Below, piece after piece: positions 48,999 to 57,830 of a stretch of DNA of 64,000 bases. A program made the translations under genes and the position numbers. The stretch is taken from the NCBI RefSeq assembly GCF_000698575.1, contig NZ_JFHD01000016.1, positions 93,397 through 157,396 on the forward strand, given 5' to 3'. The DNA comes from Caballeronia zhejiangensis. Lineage in GTDB: Bacteria > Pseudomonadota > Gammaproteobacteria > Burkholderiales > Burkholderiaceae. The notes beneath the pieces were generated by a model. It worked only from the letters and a program-made list of their open reading frames with translations, made no database searches and was not told the origin of the DNA. Positions within the stretch are counted from its first letter, which is position 1. The number at the start of each line of letters is the position of its first letter.

Positions 48999-51188
48999 TC
49001 AGTTGAAGCGCTTATGCAGAATGCGCAGCCCGTTGCCGACGACAAGCAGGCTTGCGCCGACATCCGCGAACACGGCCATCCACATCGAACCGAGTCCGGC
49101 CACGGCGAGCGCGAGAAACACGCCCTTCACGACGAGCGCGAACGCGATGTTCTGCACGAGAATCGCGTGCGTCGCCGACGAAAGACGGATAAACGCGGCG
49201 ATCTTGCGCAGGTCGTCGTCCATCAGCGCGACGTCGGCGGTTTCGATGGCCGTATCGGTGCCCATCGCGCCCATCGCGAAACCGATGTCCGCGCGCGCCA
49301 GCGCAGGCGCGTCGTTGATGCCGTCGCCGGCCATGCCGACCGCGCCGCCGTCCGAGCCGAGACTTTCGATGGTGCGCAGCTTGTCCTCGGGCAACTGGCC
49401 CGCCTCGACGCGATCGATGCCGACCGCGCTCGCGATGGCGCGCGCCGTGTGCGGGTTATCGCCCGAGAGCATCGCCGTCTGCACGCCGAGCGCGTGAAGC
49501 CGGGCGATCGCGTCGCGGCTCGATTCCTTCACGGTGTCCGCCACGGCGAAAAGCCCGAGGACGTTGTCCGCATCGGCGAGCATCACGACGGTCCTGCCTT
49601 CACGCTCCAGCGCTTCAGCCCGGCGCTTCGCATGGCTCGCGCCGCGTCCGATGTCTTCCATCATTCGCTGATTGCCGAGCCAGTAAGCACGGCCTTCGAC
49701 GACACCGCGAACGCCGCGCCCCGGCACCGCTTCGAACGCCTCCACCGCGATGCGCGGCCCGCCGTCCTGGCTCGCGGCCTGCGCGATCGCGAGCGAAACC
49801 GGATGATCGGAACGGCCCGCGAGACTCGCCGCGATCGCGCGCACGCGGCCTTCGTCCATGCTCCGGTCGAGCAGCGCGAAATGCGTCTGCACCGGCTTGC
49901 CGTGCGTGATCGTGCCGGTCTTGTCGAACGCGAGCCAGCGCAGGCGCCGTCCGCGTTCGAGAAAGGTTCCGCCCTTCACGAGGATGCCGTGCCGCGCCGC
50001 CGCGGCGAGTCCGCTGACGATCGTCACCGGCGTCGAGATGACGAGCGCGCACGGACACGCGATGACGAGCAGCACGAGCGCGCGATAGATCCACGCGTAC
50101 CACAACTCGTCGAACGCGAGCGGCGGCACGACCGCGACCGCTATCGCCACGAGAAGCACGAGCGGCGTATAGATGCGCGCGAAACGATCGACGAAACGTT
50201 GCGTCGGCGCCTTCGCACCTTGCGCGCTTTCGATCGCGCGGATGATGCGCGCAAGCGTCGTGTCCTTCGCCGCCGCCGATACGCGAAACTCGAACGAGCC
50301 GGTTTCGTTGACGGTGCCCGCGAACACATCGTCGCCCGGCGACTTTTCGACGGGCAGGCTTTCGCCGGTGATCGGCGCCTGGTTGACGGCGGAGCGCCCG
50401 GACGTGACGACGCCATCCAGCGCGATGCGCTCGCCCGGCCGCACGCGCACGACGGCGCCGCGCGTGACCGCGCTCGCTTCCATCGCGCGCCACAGGCCGT
50501 CGGCTTGCAGAACGGTCGCCGTGTCGGGCGCGAGCTTCATGAGTCCCGCGATCGCGTTGCGCGCCCTTTGCAGCGACTTCGCCTCGATGAGTTCGGCGAT
50601 CGTGAAAAGCGCCATGACCATCGCGGCTTCCGGCCACTGTCCGATGACCATCGCGCCGGTCACGGCGATGCTCATCAGCGCGTTGATGTTGAGGTTGCCG
50701 TTGCTGATGGCGATGAAGCCCTTGCGATACGTCGAGAAGCCGCACGAAGCGATCGCGGCGAGCGCGAGCGCGACGACGAGCCAGGACGGTCCGCCGAACC
50801 CGCTCGCAGCCTCCGACGCCGCCGCCGCAACGCACGCGAAGGCGAGCATCCACAGCGCGCGCTTGCCTGCGGGCGCGTCGTTGCGGGGTTCGGTGCGCGG
50901 CGTGAAGCCCAGTGCGCGCAACGCATCGAGAACGGATGCGAGCGCGTTGGCATCGTGTTCGACGGTCAGCACGCGACGCAGCAGATTGAACTCGACCGAT
51001 CCGACTCCCGGCATGCCCGCGAGCTTCTTGCGGATCAGCGTCTCTTCGGTCGGACAATCCATCTCGTCGATGACGATCTCCGTCCGAACCGAAGCTTTCG
51101 TCTTTATTTCGTATTCCTTTAAATCATTTCGGACACGACGATCAGCCGGCTCAGGCCGGGGCTTGCCGATGCTCTCGGGACGTAACAT
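48999..51188 (-). CDS. cadA: heavy-metal P1B-type ATPase (Cd/Zn/Pb exporter)
   Basis: A 729-residue metal-exporting ATPase. An N-terminal HMA-like domain (about 35-95) has Met-Asp-Cys-Pro-Thr-Glu-Glu with a single Cys45 in place of the usual Cys-x-x-Cys. Then come the transmembrane region, actuator motif Thr-Gly-Glu-Ser (274-277), ion-binding Cys-Pro-Cys (378-380), phosphorylated Asp422 in Asp-Lys-Thr-Gly-Thr, Ser-Asp-His-Pro and Gly-Asp-Gly-Ile-Asn-Asp. Cys-Pro-Cys plus a divergent CadR-type regulator supports divalent Cd/Zn/Pb rather than copper. The start at 51188 has AAGGAG upstream. A metal-responsive promoter lies just upstream. Confidence 0.94.
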   Translation of the reverse strand: MLRPESIGKPRPEPADRRVRNDLKEYEIKTKASVRTEIVIDEMDCPTEETLIRKKLAGMPGVGSVEFNLLRRVLTVEHDANALASVLDALRALGFTPRTEPRNDAPAGKRALWMLAFACVAAAASEAASGFGGPSWLVVALALAAIASCGFSTYRKGFIAISNGNLNINALMSIAVTGAMVIGQWPEAAMVMALFTIAELIEAKSLQRARNAIAGLMKLAPDTATVLQADGLWRAMEASAVTRGAVVRVRPGERIALDGVVTSGRSAVNQAPITGESLPVEKSPGDDVFAGTVNETGSFEFRVSAAAKDTTLARIIRAIESAQGAKAPTQRFVDRFARIYTPLVLLVAIAVAVVPPLAFDELWYAWIYRALVLLVIACPCALVISTPVTIVSGLAAAARHGILVKGGTFLERGRRLRWLAFDKTGTITHGKPVQTHFALLDRSMDEGRVRAIAASLAGRSDHPVSLAIAQAASQDGGPRIAVEAFEAVPGRGVRGVVEGRAYWLGNQRMMEDIGRGASHAKRRAEALEREGRTVVMLADADNVLGLFAVADTVKESSRDAIARLHALGVQTAMLSGDNPHTARAIASAVGIDRVEAGQLPEDKLRTIESLGSDGGAVGMAGDGINDAPALARADIGFAMGAMGTDTAIETADVALMDDDLRKIAAFIRLSSATHAILVQNIAFALVVKGVFLALAVAGLGSMWMAVFADVGASLLVVGNGLRILHKRFN

Positions 51189-51215
51189 ACTGGCTCCTTT
51201 TCTTGACTTTTCCCG

Positions 51216-51247
51216 AATTGAACACCTTGGAGCCACTCCAGGGTCAA
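51216..51247 (-). promoter_or_regulatory. MerR-type cadA promoter with overlong spacer
   Basis: Read leftward: -35 TTGACC (51247-51242), a 20-base spacer, and -10 TCAATT (51221-51216). The spacer holds a dyad at 51224-51244 whose arms are ACCTTGGAG and CTCCAGGGT. A 19-20-base spacer with a centred dyad is the hallmark of MerR-family targets, where the metal-bound regulator twists the DNA to align -35 and -10. The cadR gene starts 18 bases beyond the -35, so the same site would also autoregulate it. Confidence 0.88.
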
Positions 51248-51264
51248 GAAAAAAGGATGCCGAA

Positions 51265-51696
51265 ATGAAGATAGGGGAACTGGCGCGCATAGCGAATTGC
51301 ACGCCCGATACGATCCGCTTCTACGAAAAGGAAGGGCTGATTCCGCCGCCTGCAAGGACGGACGCGAATTACCGGACTTACGACAAGACGCATGTCGAAC
51401 GCCTGCGCCTTATCCGCAATTGCCGCGAGCTCGACATGACGCACGACGAAGTGCGCGCCCTGCTCTACGCATTGCAGGCGCGCTCGCCGGATTGCCGCGA
51501 AATCGATGCGCTCGTCGATGAGCATATCGGCCACGTAAGCGCGCGCATCGACGAATTGATGAGGCTGCGCGACCGGCTCACCGCATTGCGCGAGACATGC
51601 CGCGGCGAGCACGCCGTCGATTCGTGCGGGATCGTGCACGAACTGACATCGCAGAAGACGCCGGGACGCAGAACGAAGAAGTCACACGTCGGCTAG
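51265..51696 (+). CDS. cadR: CadR/PbrR-type MerR-family metal regulator
   Basis: A 143-residue MerR regulator. The N-terminal HTH reads Met-Lys-Ile-Gly-Glu-Leu-Ala and Thr-Ile-Arg-Phe-Tyr-Glu-Lys-Glu-Gly-Leu (16-25). Metal-binding cysteines are Cys77 (dimer-helix side), Cys112 and Cys121 in a C-terminal Cys-x8-Cys loop, the pattern of CadR/PbrR sensors of Cd, Pb or Zn rather than of CueR or MerR. His-containing residues after Cys112 may bind a second site. AAGGA lies 9 bases before the ATG. It is divergent from cadA across the promoter above. Confidence 0.93.
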   Translation: MKIGELARIANCTPDTIRFYEKEGLIPPPARTDANYRTYDKTHVERLRLIRNCRELDMTHDEVRALLYALQARSPDCREIDALVDEHIGHVSARIDELMRLRDRLTALRETCRGEHAVDSCGIVHELTSQKTPGRRTKKSHVG

Positions 51697-51716
51697 CGCT
51701 TCGTCCTGCATGCGCG

Positions 51717-52745
51717 TTACATGCGGCTTGCGTCGATGACCGCATCGGCGAATGCTTTCGGCGCTTCTTGCGGCAGATTGTGGCCGATGCCGCCCGCGAC
51801 GTTCCGATGCTCATACTTGCCCGTGAACTTCTTGGCATACGCCGACGGATCGGGATGCGGCGCGCCGTTGGCATCGCCTTCCATCGTGATCGTGGGCACG
51901 CCGATCGTCGGCGCGCTCGCGAGACGCTGTTCGAGCGCGTCGTATTGCGCTTCGCCCTGCACGAGCCCGAGACGCCATCGATAGTTGTGAATCACCACGG
52001 CGACGTGATCGGGGTTATCGAACGATTTCGCGGAACGGTCATACGTCGCGTCGTCGAAGTTCCATTTCGGCGATGCGAGTTGCCAGATCAGCTTGTTGAA
52101 AGCGTGACGGTTCGCCTCGTAGCCCGCCTGGCCGCGCTCGGTCGCGAAGTAGAACTGATACCACCATGCGAGCTCGGCTTTCGGCGGCAGCGGCGCGCGA
52201 TTCGCCTGCTGGCTGCCGATCAGATAGCCGCTCACTGAGACCATCGCCTTCACGCGTTCCGGCCACAGCGCCGCGATGATGTTCGCCGTGCGCGCGCCCC
52301 AGTCGAACGCGCCGAGCGTGGCCTGCTGAATCTTGAGCGCATCCATCAACGCGATGATGTCCACCGCGACCACCGCCTGCTGTCCGTTGCGCGGCGTGTC
52401 GGCGGAAAGAAAGCGCGTGGAGCCGTACCCGCGCAGATACGGCACGATCACGCGATAACCCTGCGCCGCGAGCATCGGCGTGACTTCCGCGAATGCGTGG
52501 ATGTCGTAGGGCCAGCCGTGCAGCAGGATCACCACGGGACCGTTCGCCGGACCCGCTTCCGCATAGCCGATGTTGAGCGCGCCCGCGTCGATCTGGCGAA
52601 TGCCGGCGAAGCCCGCACTCGACGATGCGCGCGGCGCGGTCTGCGCGCGCACGAGGTCGCTGAAACCGAGCTGCATCGCGCCTACACTCGCGACCGCCGT
52701 GCCGAGCAAGCGTCGGCGCCGCGCGTTGATCTGATCGTCCGGCAT
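51717..52745 (-). CDS. exported epoxide-hydrolase-like alpha/beta hydrolase
   Basis: A 342-residue hydrolase with a twin-arginine-like signal (Arg-Arg-Arg-Arg-Leu-Leu-Gly, ending about residue 36 in Val-Arg-Ala-Gln). The mature enzyme has the oxyanion motif His-Gly-Trp-Pro and an Asp nucleophile in Phe-Asp-Trp-Gly-Ala, which places it with epoxide hydrolases and dehalogenases rather than esterases; a Gly-His near the C-terminus supplies the base. The start at 52745 follows AAGGAG by 9 bases; a Met seven codons earlier has no site. It is last in a three-gene operon. Confidence 0.85.
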   Translation of the reverse strand: MPDDQINARRRRLLGTAVASVGAMQLGFSDLVRAQTAPRASSSAGFAGIRQIDAGALNIGYAEAGPANGPVVILLHGWPYDIHAFAEVTPMLAAQGYRVIVPYLRGYGSTRFLSADTPRNGQQAVVAVDIIALMDALKIQQATLGAFDWGARTANIIAALWPERVKAMVSVSGYLIGSQQANRAPLPPKAELAWWYQFYFATERGQAGYEANRHAFNKLIWQLASPKWNFDDATYDRSAKSFDNPDHVAVVIHNYRWRLGLVQGEAQYDALEQRLASAPTIGVPTITMEGDANGAPHPDPSAYAKKFTGKYEHRNVAGGIGHNLPQEAPKAFADAVIDASRM

Positions 52746-52784
52746 CTTTTGATTCTCCTTGTCCATGTAGTCGATGAAAAACGT

Positions 52785-54290
52785 TCACGCAGCCGATGCG
52801 CGCAGTTCGGCGAGCGTCGGCCCGAGCGGTCGCACACGCATGCGCGAATCGAGATTGCGCCAGGGCAGATCGGCCGGATCGGCGGCCATCGAGCCGGGCG
52901 CTTTCGCGACGAGCACGCGCTCGGCGATCGGCTCGAAATCGGCGCGGAAATGCACCGAGCTCTTGTTCACCAGAATCTTCATGCGCTCCGGCTCGATGCC
53001 CGCAACGCGAAAGAGATTGCGGTCGAAGACCTGCATCTTGATGCTGCTCACCGCGATACGCACGCCGCCGATACGCAGGCAAGCCGTCGGTCCCAGTTCG
53101 CCCGACATGCCATTGAGCATCGGGCCGTCGAAGCGAAAGCGGCCATCCGACAAATACTCGACTTCGAACTCGCCTTCAAGCGGCGCGTCGCCGGGCACGT
53201 TCGAGCCGCCGCCCAGCGCTATCCTGATGCGCGCGCCGACGCCCGCGCGATGCGCCGCATGCGCCGCCTTCTCGTCCCAGATAACGCCTACCGCAGCGTC
53301 GCGCGCGTCGTGGCGCAGCAGTGCGCGGACCATGCCCATCGTGTTCGAATCGCCGCCGACGCCCGGATTGTCCTGCGTATCCGCGATGATGACGGGCTTG
53401 CCCGCATCGCGGCTCGCGTCGATCGCTTCACGCGCGGCTTCATCGGGAGAGAGGAACGGCACGTTCCAGCGCGCTTCTTCGTCCACGAGTTGCGTGTATA
53501 GCTTGTCGACCGCGAAGTCCGCCGCCTCGCCGTCGAGCGCGTAGCCCCAGAACACCGGACCGCATTCGTCGAAATCCGATGCCGGAAAGCCCGGCGCGAA
53601 CGACAGCGACACGACATCCTTCTCCAATGTCTCGAGCATGGCGTACATGCCGCGCGCCGGTTCGACGAGCGTGCACATGCCGTTCACCGGAATCAGAAAC
53701 GGAATGCGCCGCATCGCGCGCGCGAACGGCTTCCCGTGTTCGATGCGCTTTGCCAGCAGATGCGCCGCGCGCAAGCCCGTTTCGGCCATATCGACGTGCG
53801 GATACGTGCGATACGCGACGAGTGCATCCGCGAGTTCGACCATGCGCGCCGTGACGTTCGCATGCAGGTCGAGCGAAACGACGAGCGGCATCGCATCGCC
53901 GACGATGTTGCGCACGCGCGCCAGCAGTTCGCCTTCGCCATCGTCGAGATGTTCGGCGACCATCGCGCCGTGCAGATCGAGATAGATCGCGTCGAAGCCG
54001 CCTGCCTGCACGCGATCGACGATCGCGCCCGCGATGCGCTCGTATGCGTCCTGCGTCACATGCGCCGATGCGCTCGCGCCCGCCCAGATCACCGGAATCG
54101 GCTCGTGCCCTTGCGCCTCGGCCCATTGAATGAAACCGCCGATCGGCACGTTCACGTCGCGCAGCTTGAGGACATCGTCGCCGTGCGCCATCGGCGGAAA
54201 GCCTTCGCCCTGTATGAAGCTCTGGTAGCTCGCCTTCGTCGGCGCGAAGGTGTTCGTTTCGTGCTGGAATCCTGCGATCAGAATCTTCAT
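52785..54290 (-). CDS. M81-family metallopeptidase, MlrC-like
   Basis: A 501-residue protein matching MlrC, the microcystin-degradation family of zinc metallopeptidases. It starts Ile-Ala-Gly-Phe-Gln-His-Glu-Thr-Asn-Thr-Phe, carries Asp-Leu-His-Gly-Ala-Met near 105 and Ser-Leu-Asp-Leu-His-Ala-Asn near 135 (candidate metal sites), and Asp-Thr-Gln-Asp-Asn-Pro-Gly-Gly-like residues near 305. In toxin degraders MlrC cuts small linear peptides; here the context suggests amide hydrolysis of an imported compound. It lies between an MFS gene (30 bases upstream) and the hydrolase gene (39 bases downstream). Confidence 0.9.
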   Translation of the reverse strand: MKILIAGFQHETNTFAPTKASYQSFIQGEGFPPMAHGDDVLKLRDVNVPIGGFIQWAEAQGHEPIPVIWAGASASAHVTQDAYERIAGAIVDRVQAGGFDAIYLDLHGAMVAEHLDDGEGELLARVRNIVGDAMPLVVSLDLHANVTARMVELADALVAYRTYPHVDMAETGLRAAHLLAKRIEHGKPFARAMRRIPFLIPVNGMCTLVEPARGMYAMLETLEKDVVSLSFAPGFPASDFDECGPVFWGYALDGEAADFAVDKLYTQLVDEEARWNVPFLSPDEAAREAIDASRDAGKPVIIADTQDNPGVGGDSNTMGMVRALLRHDARDAAVGVIWDEKAAHAAHRAGVGARIRIALGGGSNVPGDAPLEGEFEVEYLSDGRFRFDGPMLNGMSGELGPTACLRIGGVRIAVSSIKMQVFDRNLFRVAGIEPERMKILVNKSSVHFRADFEPIAERVLVAKAPGSMAADPADLPWRNLDSRMRVRPLGPTLAELRASAA

Positions 54291-54320
54291 GACCTTGTCC
54301 TTTCGAGTATCGATTGATGT

Positions 54321-55646
54321 TCAGGCCGCGCGTGCCGTGGCCGCGGCAGCCGTGCGCCTGTTCGCGAGAATCAGCACGCAGGACAGCGCCGCCATGCACG
54401 CCATCACGACGAGGCCGCCGTTCGTGCTGCCGGTCGCGGACTTGACCCAGCCGATCATCGCGGGGCCCCAGAATCCGCCCGACAAGCCGATCGTGTTGAT
54501 GAGCGCGATGCCGCCCGCCGCCGCCGGGCCGGAAATCGTTTCGGAAGGAATCGCCCAGAACACCGTGTAGGCCATCCACATGCAGGCGGTGGCGAGCGTG
54601 AGCAGCGCGAGCGTCGCGACGACGTTGCCGTTCGCATACGGCGTCATCACGAGCAGCGCGGCGGCGGCGAGCGCGGGCACTGCGCTGTGATAGCGGCGCT
54701 CGCCGACCTTGTCGGAACGGCGGCCCGCTGCGTACATCGCGACGGCCGCGGCGACGTACGGAATCGCGACGTACCAGCCGAGGCGGATCGTGTCGTGCAT
54801 GGAGCCGCTGAGACCCTGCTCCTTGATGAGCGTCGGCAGCCAGAAGCTGATCGCGTAGATCGGAAAGATGATGCAGAAGTACGCGATCGCCAGCAGATAG
54901 ATGCGCGGGTTCTTCGCGATCTCCGCGAACGATTCGATGCGATGCGACGCGCCGCCGTGATGACCGACTTCCGCCTCGACGAGCCGCTGTTCGTCCTGCG
55001 TGAGCCAGCGCGCATCGGCGGGACGATTGGCGAGCACGCGCCACACGAGCGCGCCGAGCGCGATGCACGGCAGGCCTTCGACGAGGAACATCCACTGCCA
55101 GCCCGCGAGTCCGCCGACGCCGCCGAGCGACGCAATCAGCCACGCCGACAGCGGCCCGCCGACGACACCGCCGAGCGGCCCCGCGACGAACACGAGCGCA
55201 ATCGCGCGCGCCATGCGCTTAGGGCCGTACCAGTTCGAGAGGTAATAGATCATGCCTGGCGCGAAACCCGCTTCGAAGACGCCGAGCAGGAAGCGCATCG
55301 CGTAGAACGCGGGCACGTTGCGCACGAAGAGCATGCACGCCGACGTGATGCCCCACAGCACGAGAATGCGGCTGAACGTGAGACGCGCGCCGATCTTCGG
55401 CAACATCAGGTTGCTCGGAATCTCGAACAGCACATAGCCGATGAAGAAAATCCCCGCGCCGACGCCGTACGCTGCATCGGAGAAGCCGAGATCGCTTTGC
55501 ATCTGAAGTTTCGCGAAGCCCACGTTCACGCGGTCCAGATACGCGAACATGTAGCACGCGATGAGGAGCGGCAGCAGCCGCCAGTTGATTCTGCTGTAGA
55601 GCGCCGAAACGGCATCGCCGCTGCGCAGGGTCTGGATCGTCGACAT
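54321..55646 (-). CDS. MFS transporter, anion:cation symporter type
   Basis: A 441-residue, 12-span transporter. It opens with the Tyr-Leu-Asp-Arg-Val-Asn-Val-Gly-Phe-Ala segment and has Glu-Ile-Pro-Ser-Asn-Leu in span 2, the signature of the phthalate/tartrate permease branch; a later Gly-Arg-Arg-Ser-Asp loop belongs to the second half. The start at 55646 has a good purine-rich site upstream. It is the first gene of the operon and divergent from the LysR gene, so its expression is probably under that regulator. Substrate unknown; an organic acid or amide is likely. Confidence 0.88.
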   Translation of the reverse strand: MSTIQTLRSGDAVSALYSRINWRLLPLLIACYMFAYLDRVNVGFAKLQMQSDLGFSDAAYGVGAGIFFIGYVLFEIPSNLMLPKIGARLTFSRILVLWGITSACMLFVRNVPAFYAMRFLLGVFEAGFAPGMIYYLSNWYGPKRMARAIALVFVAGPLGGVVGGPLSAWLIASLGGVGGLAGWQWMFLVEGLPCIALGALVWRVLANRPADARWLTQDEQRLVEAEVGHHGGASHRIESFAEIAKNPRIYLLAIAYFCIIFPIYAISFWLPTLIKEQGLSGSMHDTIRLGWYVAIPYVAAAVAMYAAGRRSDKVGERRYHSAVPALAAAALLVMTPYANGNVVATLALLTLATACMWMAYTVFWAIPSETISGPAAAGGIALINTIGLSGGFWGPAMIGWVKSATGSTNGGLVVMACMAALSCVLILANRRTAAAATARAA

Positions 55647-55710
55647 CCGCGTCTCCTTGTCTCGTCTTCCCTTTCTCGGGTAAGGCGATGTTGAGCGCGT
55701 GCGACCGTGC

Positions 55711-55754
55711 GAGCAAGAGCAACAAAGTTCACGTATCGTTGCTCTGCGAGCAAC
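55711..55754. promoter_or_regulatory. LysR-type operator
   Basis: A perfect 7-3-7 dyad GTTGCTC-TGC-GAGCAAC (55738-55754) contains a T-N11-A core (TGCTCTGCGAGCA). Two further half-sites, GAGCAAG (55711-55717) and GAGCAAC (55717-55723), lie 15-25 bases to the left, the arrangement of a recognition site plus activation site. It sits 28 bases before the LysR start and 92 before the MFS start, fitting autorepression and activation of the divergent operon. Confidence 0.75.
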
Positions 55755-55781
55755 GCATTCCTTCCCATACGGACGACGACC

Positions 55782-56741
55782 ATGCGCGAAATCAATCAGC
55801 AACGTCTGCGCTATTTCCACGAAGTGCTCACGCACGGCACGATTCGCGGCGCGGCGGATCATCTGAACACGTCGCCGTCGGTGATCGCGCGGCAGATCAA
55901 ATTGCTGGAAAACGAACTCGACACGACGCTCTTCGAGCGCGAGCCGCGCGGCGTGCGGCCGACCGAAGCGGCGTTCCATCTGCTCGAATTCTGGCGCGGC
56001 TATCGTTCGCAGCAGGAGAAGTTCGAGGATCAGCTGCATGCGCTCAAAGGCCTGCAGCAAGGGCAGATTCGTCTCGCGGTGAGCGAAGGCTATGTCGATA
56101 CGCTCGTCGACGATGTGCTCGCGCCGTTCTGCGCGCGCTATCCGCGCCTCGAAATCGACGTGCAGATGCTCGCGGTCGACGATCTGCTCGAAGAAGTCGC
56201 GCAGAGCCGCGCGCATATCGGGCTCGCGTACAACCCGCCGCCGCACGAGCGCATCGAGATTCGGGCAAGCTCGCCGCAGCCGGTCGTGCTGCTCGCGCGG
56301 CGCGATCATCCGCTGGCCGTGCGCGGCGGCGTCGCGCGGATTCGCGATCTGCTCGAGTATCCGCTCGCGCTGATGCCGCCCACGTTCGGCATCGGCCATG
56401 TCGTGAAGATGCTCGAAACCACCGACGATCTCGCGATCCGCCCGACGCTCACGACGAACTCGCTCGGCGCGCTGAAGCGCTTCGTGGCCGCGGAAAATTT
56501 CATGACGCTGATCGGCGAATTCGCCGCGTATCGCGAGCTCGCGAGCGGCGAGCTGACGACGATACCGGTCGCGCATCCGCTTTTCGAGAGCGCGCAGGCG
56601 AAGCTGCTCGTGAAAGCCGGACGTCCGCTCGCGGCCGGGCCGCAGGAACTGCTCGACTGGATTCTGACCCGCATGCCCATGTTCGCGCATGCGGGCGCCG
56701 CGCCCGTCAGACGAACGCGCGCTCGGGCACGTCGCAAGTGA
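55782..56741 (+). CDS. LysR-family transcriptional regulator
   Basis: A 319-residue LysR regulator: HTH at about 1-65 (Asn-Gln-Gln-Arg-Leu-Arg-Tyr-Phe, then Gly-Thr-Ile-Arg-Gly-Ala-Ala-Asp-His-Leu-Asn) and an effector-binding domain after about 95. The basic Arg/Ala-rich C-terminal tail (Arg-Arg-Thr-Arg-Ala-Arg-Ala-Arg-Arg-Lys) is not part of the fold. It is divergent from the MFS-MlrC-hydrolase operon and is its most likely regulator, with a matching operator between them. The start at 55782 keeps the HTH at the expected distance. Confidence 0.9.
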   Translation: MREINQQRLRYFHEVLTHGTIRGAADHLNTSPSVIARQIKLLENELDTTLFEREPRGVRPTEAAFHLLEFWRGYRSQQEKFEDQLHALKGLQQGQIRLAVSEGYVDTLVDDVLAPFCARYPRLEIDVQMLAVDDLLEEVAQSRAHIGLAYNPPPHERIEIRASSPQPVVLLARRDHPLAVRGGVARIRDLLEYPLALMPPTFGIGHVVKMLETTDDLAIRPTLTTNSLGALKRFVAAENFMTLIGEFAAYRELASGELTTIPVAHPLFESAQAKLLVKAGRPLAAGPQELLDWILTRMPMFAHAGAAPVRRTRARARRK

Positions 56742-56791
56742 TCGCGGAACGGGGCTTGCTGCGTTACGGAAAACATCTTCAGGAGAATGCG

Positions 56792-57049
56792 ATGAACCGC
56801 GAACCGTCAGATCCCGTGCAGCGCGCCGACGAACGCCGCGAGGCGCTCGGCGAGGGCGACGTCAAAGAAAAGAGCGATGGCACGATCGAGCAGCGCGAGC
56901 ACGGCAATATCGATCCGACGCTCGTTCCGAAGGGCAAGGATCATCCCGAGCAAGGGCCGTACACGCCCGAGCACGATCTGAAGGATCCCGACACCTCGCC
57001 GGACGCAAGCGCCGACCATCCGAAAGGCAAGCGCGACTCGGAGGCGTGA
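56792..57049 (+). CDS. small hydrophilic, probably disordered protein
   Basis: An 85-residue protein almost without hydrophobic residues and rich in Asp, Glu, Pro, Lys and His, so probably unstructured. It contains the segments Gly-Asn-Ile-Asp-Pro-Thr-Leu-Val-Pro-Lys-Gly-Lys and Pro-Glu-His-Asp-Leu-Lys-Asp-Pro. AGGAG precedes the ATG at 56792. The composition resembles small bacterial stress or desiccation proteins, but no family is recognised. It follows the LysR gene on the same strand and is convergent with the next gene. Confidence 0.6.
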   Translation: MNREPSDPVQRADERREALGEGDVKEKSDGTIEQREHGNIDPTLVPKGKDHPEQGPYTPEHDLKDPDTSPDASADHPKGKRDSEA

Positions 57050-57054
57050 AACGC

Positions 57055-57678
57055 CTATTGCCCGCCGTCGAGCTTCGCCTTCTCCGCCGCGATCTGATCG
57101 GCGATCTTCGCGGCGAGCGCATCGAGCGAGGAAATCGACTGAACCTCGTTGATGACGAAGCGCGCCGCGGCGCCGTAGGGCTTTGGCGCGGCCGCCGATT
57201 TCTGCCCTTTCAGTTCGCCGCTCGTGTCGATCTGCGCCGGCGCGGCGTCCGGGCTCGCCGCGAGATTGGCGAGCTGCACGGTGACATGCGTGTTGGGCGT
57301 CTTGTCGGATGAACCCATCGACGGCAACGCGGAGCCGAATCCGCTCGACAGCGTTTCGTCGAACTCCCCGCTGACGAGCCAGCCCGATGCCGGCGGCGGC
57401 GAATCCGCCGTCACATGGCAAGCGGCGAGACCTTTCCCGTTCAGCGCCTTGACGATGCCATCCGCCAGCGCCGATGCGTTCTGACCCACTTTCACCGCAT
57501 TGCGCGCCGACCGCAATCGCGAGCCGAGCACATGCGACGCGCCGCTTTCACGGCTGACGGCCGTGAAGTCGCGTACCTGTATCAGTTGGCCGGCCGCGGG
57601 CGGGCACTGCGGCGCGGACTGGGCGCATGCAAGCGAGCCGATCGCGGCCAGCGCAACGCCCAGGCAAAAAATCTTCAT
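57055..57678 (-). CDS. exported protein of unknown function (DUF4410-like)
   Basis: A 207-residue protein with a signal peptide (cleavage after Ala-Cys-Ala near residue 19). The mature part resembles DUF4410-type proteins: a conserved region with Gly-Trp-Leu-Val-Ser-Gly-Glu-Phe-Asp near 95, a serine/glycine-rich turn, and Thr-His-Val-Thr-Val-Gln-Leu. Two Cys (about 25 and 87) may pair. GGAGAG precedes the ATG at 57678. No function is known. Confidence 0.65.
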   Translation of the reverse strand: MKIFCLGVALAAIGSLACAQSAPQCPPAAGQLIQVRDFTAVSRESGASHVLGSRLRSARNAVKVGQNASALADGIVKALNGKGLAACHVTADSPPPASGWLVSGEFDETLSSGFGSALPSMGSSDKTPNTHVTVQLANLAASPDAAPAQIDTSGELKGQKSAAAPKPYGAAARFVINEVQSISSLDALAAKIADQIAAEKAKLDGGQ

Positions 57679-57830
57679 CGGTGCTCTCCGTCGGAGAACG
57701 ATCGTCGTCAACCGCCGCAGCAACACGCCCAACGCGAAGATCAGGTGGCTCATTGCGTCCATCCTCCGTTTCCGGCTCGCATCCGCGAATGCCGCGATGA
57801 TAACGCCGGGCGGCCCGCGCGGGCACGCGT

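Noticed and set aside
48153..51122. A 989-codon plus-strand frame over the cadA region
   Set aside because: Beyond about 48320 it is Arg-rich antisense of the zinc-ribbon and cadA genes; only its first 58 codons look protein-like and are reported as a possible pseudogene.
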